This document shows positions 1 to 4,954 of a stretch of 6,727 bases of DNA, piece by piece (positions within the stretch are counted from its first letter, which is position 1; each line of letters starts with the position of its first letter). The notes below the pieces were generated by a model that was not told where the DNA came from, searched no databases, and saw nothing but the letters and a program-made list of their open reading frames with translations. The position numbers and the translations under genes are program-made. The DNA comes from CAYSRC01 sp964433495 (GTDB lineage Bacteria > Bacillota > Clostridia > Oscillospirales > Ruminococcaceae), in contig CAYSRC010000067.1 of NCBI GenBank assembly GCA_964433495.1, positions 1-6,727 of the forward strand, read 5' to 3'.

Positions 1-27
1 CCGAACGCCGTACCGATTGCGCGCGGC

Positions 28-76
28 AAGGGAGCCTTACGGACAGGAGCGCCTCAAGGATAAGGAAGCCTTAGGG
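28..76. repeat. Pair of degenerate 15-bp direct repeats
   Basis: Positions 28-42 (AAGGGAGCCTTACGG) and 62-76 (AAGGAAGCCTTAGGG) agree at 13 of 15 bases and are 34 bp apart. A related word, GAGCCTCCCTTACCG, occurs at 6662-6676 and matches the reverse complement of the first copy at 12 of 15 positions. Positions 1-120 hold no plausible gene and lie downstream of the terminator of the minus-strand operon. The words are probably worn pieces of a dispersed intergenic repeat family. That is an inference, because only these copies are visible and the window edge cuts the region. Confidence 0.35.
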
Positions 77-120
77 GGCAAGGGCGCGGCCCCTGCGCCG
101 GCCGCCGGCTTTATAAACAT

Positions 121-156
121 AAAGGTCCCGCGCGGGTGTACCCGCGCGAGACCTTT
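121..156 (-). terminator. Strong intrinsic terminator after the TRIC gene
   Basis: Arms 121-137 and 140-156 pair over 17 positions with one C-A mismatch (128/149). The core is GC-rich (CGCGCGGGT/ACCCGCGCG) and the end is AAAGG/CCTTT, with a loop of about four bases. On the minus strand the hairpin begins 3 nt after the TAA stop of the TRIC gene at 160-162 and is followed by CCTTTATGTTTATAAAG, a broken T-rich tail. On the plus strand it is followed by TTTGCTTTAAG, so it may also stop transcription arriving from the left. Confidence 0.85.
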
Positions 157-159
157 GCT

Positions 160-870
160 TTAAGTTCGGTTCTTTCGCACGTCCTCGTCGGCTGCGCCCT
201 CGCCCTGCGCGCACCCGGCCCGCTCGCGCTTCCTTGCGGTGGGCAGGTTCCAGCGGTAGTGGGTCGCGAGCAGCCGCACCGCGACGACGAGACCCGCCGA
301 GAGCAGAAAGGACGCCGACGTCGGCACGCCCCCGACCGACAGGCAGTAGCAGCACACCGCGCCCGCCATCGACGCGACGGCGTAGACATGCTTTTGCAGC
401 ACAACGGGGGTGCGCATCGCCAAAAGGTCGCGGATCATCCCGCCGCCGACGCCGGTGAGAACCCCGACGACGGTGCACAGAAACATCCCCGTGTGGCCCG
501 AGACGAGCGCCGTGTTCACGCCGACAACGGTGAAAAAGCCGAGGCCCACCGCGTCCATCGCGCCCAGCACCGCCGCGAGCACCCGGCCCTCGAGCAGGTC
601 GGGCAGAGCGGGGAAGAATCTGCACGTCACAAAGAGCGCGAGCGCCGCCGTCGCGGCGACCGCGACATAGACGGGGCTGCGGAACAGTGCGGGCGGGATT
701 TCACCCAGCGTTATATCGCGCAGCATCCCGCCGCCGACCGCCGTGATGACGCCCAAAACGAGGGTGCCGAACACGTCGAGGTTTTTTCGGACGGCGAGAA
801 CGCTGCCCGACAGGGAGAACGCGACGGTCCCGATGAGCTCGGCCGTCAGGACGATGCCCGAGATCTCCAT
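160..870 (-). CDS. TRIC / UPF0126 family membrane channel or transporter (PF03458)
   Basis: This 236-residue polytopic membrane protein contains two internally repeated halves, each with the family signature GGG-M-[LI]-RD: residues 46-52 followed by ITLGEIPPALF, and residues 142-148 followed by LLAMRTPVVL. The N-terminal ELIGTVAFSLSGS and the central DAVGLGFFTVVG (106-117) are also typical. Hydrophobicity fits about seven membrane helices up to residue 205, followed by a charged, hydrophilic tail. Bacterial relatives (E. coli YadS and YicG) are described as trimeric cation channels or, for YicG-type members, glycine transporters; the substrate here cannot be read from the sequence. The ATG at 870 lies 6 nt after the stop of the isomerase-like gene and has no convincing Shine-Dalgarno site. 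It is therefore probably translated by coupling, as the second gene of a two-gene operon ending at the hairpin at 121-156. Confidence 0.9.
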   Translation of the reverse strand: MEISGIVLTAELIGTVAFSLSGSVLAVRKNLDVFGTLVLGVITAVGGGMLRDITLGEIPPALFRSPVYVAVAATAALALFVTCRFFPALPDLLEGRVLAAVLGAMDAVGLGFFTVVGVNTALVSGHTGMFLCTVVGVLTGVGGGMIRDLLAMRTPVVLQKHVYAVASMAGAVCCYCLSVGGVPTSASFLLSAGLVVAVRLLATHYRWNLPTARKRERAGCAQGEGAADEDVRKNRT

Positions 871-876
871 CGGTCT

Positions 877-2070
877 TCAGTCGATGAGGCCGAAGAACTC
901 GCGCACCGCGTCGCACTCGTCGCCCGTGCAGACGATGTGATGGTTGTTGATGGGGGCGTTTGTGAAGTAGCTGTAGTCGTCGAGCTTAATGCGTATCTGC
1001 GAGCGGCACAGGCTGTTCTCGCGCAGGTTTTCGACGATCTCGCCCCTGCTCACGAAGTAGCGCGAGAGATCCGCCGAGGTCTTGAAGACGGTCATGCCGC
1101 CCTCGGGGATCGAGCCCGCGACAGCGACGCCGATGCCCGACTCAAAGTGGGTGGTGAGGCTGTATTCATAGGGCATGTTGAGCGGCAGGGTGCAGTGCGC
1201 AAGCACCATGTCGCCCGTCGCGGTGTCGATGCGGCTGGGGTTGCACAGGAAGACGGGCTTGCCCGAGATGTCCCCGAGCACGGCCATCGAGATGAGGGCG
1301 GGGATGTCGCCCTCGCAGCCGCCGTAGACCCCCTCGGCGTTGAGGATGGCAAGGCCGAGGCAGCCGGTGGTGTGCACCGACGTCAGCAGGTCAAAGCAGC
1401 GGACGGTCACGCCGTGCAGGCCATGCTTATCGACGATGCGCCTGAACGCGCCGTAGACGTACAGCGCCTGCTCAACCTCGTTTTTGTCAAAGCCCTTGTG
1501 CAGCAGCTCGTCGGTGTAACGGTTGGGGGAGTAGCTCTTTTTGTTGATCTCGCTCACCAGCTCGTCCATGGGGACGTACACAAGGTGCGCGCCGAGCTTG
1601 CTCTCAAGCGCCTCCTCGTCGGGCTGGCTCGCGATAAGCCAGTCGGACGGCGCGCCGATGACGCCGAACTTTGCGCCCGCGAGCTTCTTTTTGGCTTCGT
1701 TCGCCTTTATGAGCGCCGCGACCCTGCGCGCCGCCGTCGCGCCGTCGCCGTGTATAATCTCGCCCCTGCGGCCGCGCTGGTTGAGAAAGCTCAGGATCTC
1801 CATCGATGCCGCAAGCGAGTTGCCGTGGCGGCTCGAGAGGATGTAGCAGGGCTTGTCGGAGATCTTGTCATAGATCTTCAAAAACTCACCCTCGGCCCCG
1901 CCCGTCATGACGAAGATAAAGCGAAGCTCTTCTGCCGCGAGCTCATCGACCGAGATGGCCCTCATCTCGCAGCCGAGCTCGGCCGCGATCTCCTCAAGAA
2001 ACTCGTCCGCGCGGTCGTTGTAGGAGTGCTCGTCGATGCGGCTCGCAAGTGGAAAATACTTTAGCGTCAT
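877..2070 (-). CDS. L-fucose-isomerase-like protein (COG2407-type), substrate unknown
   Basis: A cytosolic protein of 397 residues resembling the L-fucose/L-arabinose isomerase superfamily. Enzymes of this superfamily interconvert aldoses and ketoses with a divalent metal. Recognisable parts are GVTVRCFDLL (220-229), TTGCLGLAILN (234-244), the GCEGD motif (251-255), GKPVFLCNPSRID (270-282), AHCTLPLNM (291-299) and a C-terminal NNHHIVCTGD (375-384). E253 and H377 or H378 sit where E. coli FucI has metal ligands Glu337 and His528. The residue 24 after E253 is N277, where FucI has Asp361, so activity as a classical isomerase is uncertain. The length is well below that of FucI (close to 600 residues) and in line with short COG2407 members. 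The ATG at 2070 has an AAAGGA site 8 nt upstream and its own promoter (2185-2213). It leads an operon with the TRIC gene. It could be a sugar isomerase of unknown specificity or a repurposed relative. Confidence 0.8.
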   Translation of the reverse strand: MTLKYFPLASRIDEHSYNDRADEFLEEIAAELGCEMRAISVDELAAEELRFIFVMTGGAEGEFLKIYDKISDKPCYILSSRHGNSLAASMEILSFLNQRGRRGEIIHGDGATAARRVAALIKANEAKKKLAGAKFGVIGAPSDWLIASQPDEEALESKLGAHLVYVPMDELVSEINKKSYSPNRYTDELLHKGFDKNEVEQALYVYGAFRRIVDKHGLHGVTVRCFDLLTSVHTTGCLGLAILNAEGVYGGCEGDIPALISMAVLGDISGKPVFLCNPSRIDTATGDMVLAHCTLPLNMPYEYSLTTHFESGIGVAVAGSIPEGGMTVFKTSADLSRYFVSRGEIVENLRENSLCRSQIRIKLDDYSYFTNAPINNHHIVCTGDECDAVREFFGLID

Positions 2071-2184
2071 TTTGTTGTCCTTTCCTTCCCGTCCTGTTTT
2101 TTGTGCTCAAGTCCGCGGAAATCCGCCGTGTGCACGGCAAAAATGGGGCAGACCCGCTGCCGAAATACGGGATTTGTTGAGGTA

Positions 2185-2213
2185 ATTATAATCTAAAATT
2201 ATGAACAAAGCAA
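2185..2213 (-). promoter_or_regulatory. Sigma-A-type promoter for the isomerase-like/TRIC operon
   Basis: Read on the minus strand, TTGCTT (2213-2208) is followed by a 17-bp spacer and a perfect TATAAT (2190-2185). Transcription would start near 2178 and give a leader of about 108 nt before the ATG at 2070. The -10 is consensus; the -35 keeps only the TTG. The leader can form several short hairpins. Confidence 0.65.
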
Positions 2214-2339
2214 CCGCCCGGGGGGCGAAACCGACAGCAGGCGGGCGCAGGTGAGACCGATGCGCGCGCGAATGCCGCAGAGGCGGGATATATTGCGGCA
2301 AAAAAGAATACAATTGCTTAAAAACCCGACAAAACAGGG

Positions 2340-2368
2340 TAGTCAAGCGGAGCTTTTTATATTATAAT
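2340..2368 (+). promoter_or_regulatory. Sigma-A-type promoter for the NlpC/P60 gene
   Basis: TAGTCA (2340-2345, 4 of 6 matches to TTGACA), a 17-bp spacer and a perfect TATAAT (2363-2368) lie in an AT-rich patch. The start would be near 2375, about 144 nt before the chosen ATG at 2519. The leader therefore contains the TGTCGAA-type array. Confidence 0.65.
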
Positions 2369-2440
2369 AAAAAGCGTTGTTTGCGGTTGTCAGCAGCTGC
2401 CCGCGCGGGATCCGGGCGCTCGGTGCGCCTGCGTCCACGG

Positions 2441-2477
2441 TGTCGAAAAATGTCGAACGGCGTCGAAAAGTGTCGCG
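2441..2477 (+). promoter_or_regulatory. Tandem array of Spo0A-box-like sites, 10-bp period
   Basis: TGTCGAA occurs exactly at 2441-2447 and 2451-2457. Near-matches follow in the same phase: CGTCGAA at 2461-2467 (6 of 7) and TGTCGCG at 2471-2477 (5 of 7). The Spo0A target (0A box) is TGNCGAA or TGTCGAA, and functional sites are often head-to-tail boxes separated by 3 bp, which gives exactly this 10-bp period. By eye I found no other exact TGTCGAA in the window on either strand. The array lies about 66-102 bp downstream of the predicted start, so blocking of transcription, as in abrB-type repression, is more likely than activation. Binding by Spo0A is inference from the sequence alone. Confidence 0.5.
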
Positions 2478-2508
2478 GCGGGGCGGTGTCGGTGCAGAGT
2501 TTTTTGTC

Positions 2509-2514
2509 AAGGGG
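2509..2514 (+). promoter_or_regulatory. Ribosome binding site fixing the NlpC/P60 start
   Basis: AAGGGG lies 4 nt before the ATG at 2519. The frame stays open further upstream, back to a TTG at 2381 and an ATG at 2450, but neither has such a site. The translation before 2519 is Arg-rich and runs through the TGTCGAA array. The ATG at 2519 also gives the expected basic N-terminus followed by a hydrophobic helix. Confidence 0.6.
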
Positions 2515-2518
2515 CTGG

Positions 2519-3970
2519 ATGATCACGGAAAAAAGAAGAAAAAAGGCGACGAATGTCGCAGGGCTTGCGGCGGCGGTGCTGCTGTGCGCCTGCCTGTGCC
2601 TTTTGCGAACCGACGGCGGGTTTTATCAAACCCTTCCGCCGCGGGTCGAGGGGGTGACCCTGTCCGAGCAGCCGGGCGAGGACCGCACGCTCACCTTTGC
2701 GGCACAGGTGTCGCCGCCCACCGAGATGCGGGGCTACGACGGCTACAGGATGTGGGCGTGTATAAGGCCCACGCCCGACGCGCCGCCCGCCGACGGCGGC
2801 GGGTGGGTCGAGGTGACCGACGGGCAGGTCGAGTTCAGCGTCGGCTCGGGCGAGTGGTACATCTGCACCCTCGACTCGTTCGGCAATGTGGGCAGCTCGC
2901 TCGCGGGCACCGTCGAGATAAACGAGGTTGTGGACGTCAGCCTGTCGGACGGGGAGATCTACCTCGCGAGCGAGGGGGGAGAGTATACCCTTGTCCCCGA
3001 GGTGACGGTGATCGGCTCGCCCGACGAGACACTCACATGGACGTCGTCCGACCCGTCGATTGCGACGGTCGACGAAAACGGCGTCGTAAAGGCGGCGGGG
3101 GGCGTGGGCCGCGCGACGGTGACGGCGGCGTGCGGGAACGGGATCAGCGCGAGCGCGTCGGTCGTGTGCACCGACTACATCACGCTGCCCGTGATAAACA
3201 ACACCAAGACAAAGCTCGGCTATGACATCGCCTTCACCGAGGAGGAGGCAGAGATGCTCGACAACGCGCTGTTTTGGCGTGTGGACGGGGCGGGATACGG
3301 CACGCGCGCCGGCGTGGTCGCCGCGGCGCGGTTTTTGGCGCTTGAGTTTTGCTACCGCGTGCCCTATTTTTACGAGAACGGCAGGCTGCATCTCGACGAG
3401 TACACAAGGCACTACTGCGACGGCGAGGGACGGTTCTATCACCGCGGTCTCTACCTCACCGAGAGCAAGTACGACCTCCTCGACCCCGACGGCATCCGCT
3501 ACGGCCCCGCGCACTGGGGCGCGCCGCTGACCAACTGGGAGGACGCCGCCGAAAAGGGCTTTGCCTACGGGCAGCGGTATCCCAACGGGCTCGATTGCAG
3601 CGGCTTTGTGACCTGGTGTCTCGTCAACGGCGGCGTCGACGTCGGCGACGTCGGCGCGGGGGACTATGTCTACCGCGACGACGAGCTGTGCGACCTCGGC
3701 ACGCGCGAGTACATCACCCTCGAGCTCATGCAGTCGGGGCGGGTCAAGGCGGGCGACCTCATCGGCAAGGACGGACACATCGCGATCATCATCGGCATCG
3801 ACAACGAGAACGTCTACATCGCCGAGTCGCTGTACAGCGGCGTCGTCGTCGCGACCAAGCAGCGCTTCGGCGACATCCTCTACGCCTACCTGTACGACTA
3901 CATCATGCTGATGGACGACGAGTACGACGGGGACGGAAACTATGCCGCCTATTGGGAGCCGCTCGAGTAA
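2519..3970 (+). CDS. Secreted or membrane-anchored Big_2 and NlpC/P60 cell-wall hydrolase
   Basis: A 483-residue protein. Residues 1-11 are basic (MITEKRRKK) and 12-29 form one hydrophobic helix, so it is exported and either cleaved or anchored. The Cys-rich helix (C23, C25, C27) is not a good lipobox. Residues about 40-135 are a beta-rich region of unknown family. Residues about 137-218 are a bacterial Ig-like Big_2 domain (TWTSSDPSIATVDENGVV, then GRATVTA). Residues about 235-340 include GTRAGVVAAARFLALEF (261-277), a linker I cannot assign. Residues about 341-465 are an NlpC/P60 peptidase: GLDCSGFVTW with catalytic C360, DGHIAII with H420, and E436 as the possible third polar residue. Such enzymes usually cut peptide bonds of the peptidoglycan stem, and Big_2 domains usually mediate surface binding. 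The C-terminus is acidic (DDEYDGDGN). The gene has its own promoter and ends 23 nt before a strong terminator. Confidence 0.88.
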   Translation: MITEKRRKKATNVAGLAAAVLLCACLCLLRTDGGFYQTLPPRVEGVTLSEQPGEDRTLTFAAQVSPPTEMRGYDGYRMWACIRPTPDAPPADGGGWVEVTDGQVEFSVGSGEWYICTLDSFGNVGSSLAGTVEINEVVDVSLSDGEIYLASEGGEYTLVPEVTVIGSPDETLTWTSSDPSIATVDENGVVKAAGGVGRATVTAACGNGISASASVVCTDYITLPVINNTKTKLGYDIAFTEEEAEMLDNALFWRVDGAGYGTRAGVVAAARFLALEFCYRVPYFYENGRLHLDEYTRHYCDGEGRFYHRGLYLTESKYDLLDPDGIRYGPAHWGAPLTNWEDAAEKGFAYGQRYPNGLDCSGFVTWCLVNGGVDVGDVGAGDYVYRDDELCDLGTREYITLELMQSGRVKAGDLIGKDGHIAIIIGIDNENVYIAESLYSGVVVATKQRFGDILYAYLYDYIMLMDDEYDGDGNYAAYWEPLE

Positions 3971-3993
3971 GACGGTTATATGTATGTTGAATA

Positions 3994-4030
3994 AAAAAGC
4001 TCGCCGCGTTTCGTCTGCGGCGAGCTTTTT
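3994..4030. terminator. Bidirectional intrinsic terminator between convergent genes
   Basis: Arms 3994-4007 and 4017-4030 form a perfect 14-bp stem (AAAAAGCTCGCCGC/GCGGCGAGCTTTTT) with a 9-nt loop. An A-run on the left and a T-run on the right let it act on both strands. It serves the NlpC/P60 gene ending at 3970 and the minus-strand YhhN gene ending at 4098. The remaining bases up to 4097 show no gene. Confidence 0.93.
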
Positions 4031-4097
4031 GCACCCTTTGCGGGAGCGTTTTTTATTCGGTAAAAGACGGCCGCGGGGCGGGCGGCAGACGCGGGGG

Positions 4098-4757
4098 TCA
4101 ATAAACCGCGCCGGCGGTGTGAATGTACCCGAACACGATGAGCCCGACGGCGGAGATGTAGGTGAGCATGATCCAAAAATTGAAATCGGGAAACGATCGT
4201 ATCTTAAACTGCCGGTGGACGATCATGCAGTCGGACACCAAAAAGACGCAGGTGCCCGCCCATAGGAGCGCCGCAGGCAGCGCCCTTTGGGTGTACAGCA
4301 GCGCCGCGGCCGCCGCCGAGTGCGCGCACAGGGACGCGAGATAGCCGCACGCCGCGGCCTCGAGCAGCCCTCTTTTTCGCTTTAAAACGGGCGCGAGGGT
4401 CACGGCCGAGAGGGTGACGACGGGAACGGCGGACAGGGCCCACACCCACGCGGGGACACCGCCGAGGTCGATGTATTTTTGATAGGACAGGATGAACATC
4501 ACGTGCGCCAGAAAAAAGGAAAACCCGCCGACGGGAAAGGTCTTGTCGGGGATGAGCAGCAGGTCGCCCGCGAGGCAGAGCACCAGCGCGAGCAGGAAGA
4601 AGGGATCAAACGAGGTGCACAGCAGGGCGTAGCACAGCATGAGCGACGGCAGGATAAAACCCTTTGTCACACGGCGCAGCGTGTCCCGGCTTTCGGCGCA
4701 CGCGCGGAGGTGGACAAGGCTTATCGCCGAGAAACCTCCCCAAAGCAGATAGGGCAT
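4098..4757 (-). CDS. YhhN/TMEM86 family protein, predicted lysoplasmalogenase (PF07947)
   Basis: This 219-residue protein is almost entirely hydrophobic, with roughly seven or eight membrane helices, close to the usual size of the family (E. coli YhhN is about 208). Family motifs are LAGDLLL (62-68), GGFSFFLAHVMFIL (77-90), AGTCVFLVSDCMIVHRQF (167-184) and IMLTYISAVGLIVFGYI (196-212). G64-D65, H85 and S175-D176 mark the conserved polar positions. Characterised TMEM86 members hydrolyse the vinyl-ether bond of lysoplasmalogens in the membrane, releasing an aldehyde and a glycerophospho head group. Plasmalogens do occur in anaerobic clostridia, which makes the role plausible here. I use the ATG at 4757 because AAAGGGGG lies 7 nt before it. 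The frame stays open to 4913, but that part encodes Arg/Pro-rich sequence translated through a terminator hairpin. Catalytic activity is inferred only from family membership. Confidence 0.85.
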   Translation of the reverse strand: MPYLLWGGFSAISLVHLRACAESRDTLRRVTKGFILPSLMLCYALLCTSFDPFFLLALVLCLAGDLLLIPDKTFPVGGFSFFLAHVMFILSYQKYIDLGGVPAWVWALSAVPVVTLSAVTLAPVLKRKRGLLEAAACGYLASLCAHSAAAAALLYTQRALPAALLWAGTCVFLVSDCMIVHRQFKIRSFPDFNFWIMLTYISAVGLIVFGYIHTAGAVY

Positions 4758-4764
4758 CGGTTTT

Positions 4765-4772
4765 CCCCCTTT
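4765..4772 (-). promoter_or_regulatory. Ribosome binding site fixing the YhhN start
   Basis: AAAGGGGG on the minus strand lies 7 nt before the ATG at 4757 and rules out the longer reading that begins at 4913. Confidence 0.8.
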
Positions 4773-4788
4773 ACGGATGGATGATTCG

Positions 4789-4831
4789 AAAAACCGCCCC
4801 GTGGGCATCTGTCGAGCGCCGCGGGGCGGTT
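4789..4831 (-). terminator. Terminator of the M18 gene, or attenuator of the YhhN gene
   Basis: On the minus strand CCGCCCCG (4829-4822), a 20-nt loop and CGGGGCGG (4801-4794) are followed by TTTTT (4793-4789). Flanking AA/TT can extend the stem to 10 bp. It lies about 124 nt after the M18 stop. It is only 31 nt before the YhhN start codon, which leaves little room for a separate promoter. It is either the M18 terminator or a control point for read-through into the YhhN gene. Confidence 0.7.
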
Positions 4832-4842
4832 GCGGTTTGTTT

Positions 4843-4866
4843 AAGCGGGCCGCCTCAAGCGGGCCG
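4843..4866. repeat. Short 10-bp direct repeat
   Basis: AAGCGGGCCG occurs at 4843-4852 and again at 4857-4866, 14 bp apart, in the M18-YhhN spacer. The function is unknown. It is close to the terminator-like hairpin and GC-rich enough to have arisen by chance. Confidence 0.3.
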
Positions 4867-4890
4867 GCGGCGGGCCTGCGCGGTCGGCGG

Positions 4891-4932
4891 AAAAGCGCCC
4901 GAGCGACGGACACCGCGCCCTACCGCGCTTTT
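4891..4932. terminator. Possible weaker terminator hairpin just after the M18 stop
   Basis: AAAAGCGC (4891-4898) and GCGCTTTT (4925-4932) form an 8-bp stem with a 26-nt loop, starting about 22 nt after the M18 stop on the minus strand and ending in TTTT. The long loop and short T-run make it weaker than the hairpin at 4789-4831. The two may act in series. Confidence 0.4.
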
Positions 4933-4954
4933 AAGGGGACGGACGAGCGGAGCT

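Larger units (their letters stand above)
2071..2518. other. Divergent intergenic and regulatory region
   Basis: This 448-bp stretch separates the divergent isomerase-like and NlpC/P60 genes and contains no convincing gene. It holds a promoter in each direction. It also holds short hairpins in the minus-strand leader (2115-2126, 2125-2138, 2147-2161), a 7-bp inverted repeat TGCCGCA/TGCGGCA at 2273-2279 and 2294-2300, and the 10-bp-periodic TGTCGAA-type array at 2441-2477. AT-rich patches around 2180-2205 and 2300-2370 stand out against the GC-rich surroundings and coincide with the promoters. Confidence 0.7.

Noticed and set aside
136..2064. A 642-codon plus-strand open frame antisense to the TRIC and isomerase-like genes
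   Set aside because: Its translation is rich in Arg, Ala, Asp and His with no recognisable domain, and it covers two well-supported genes and the terminator at 121-156. It is an effect of GC-rich codon usage.
2273..2300. 7-bp inverted repeat TGCCGCA/TGCGGCA as a terminator
   Set aside because: On the plus strand it is followed by A bases rather than T bases, and on the minus strand the T-run precedes the stem. It could be an operator, but nothing supports that beyond the symmetry.
2381..2518. N-terminal extension of the NlpC/P60 protein from a TTG
   Set aside because: No ribosome site, Arg-rich translation, and it would bury the signal helix inside the protein. The ATG at 2519 has AAGGGG just upstream.
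2507..3778. A 423-codon minus-strand open frame opposite the NlpC/P60 gene
   Set aside because: No family features and Arg/Val/Ala-rich composition. The opposite strand carries clear Big_2 and NlpC/P60 motifs.
4758..4913. N-terminal extension of the YhhN protein
   Set aside because: It would be translated through the terminator-like hairpin and has no ribosome site, whereas AAAGGGGG precedes the ATG at 4757.
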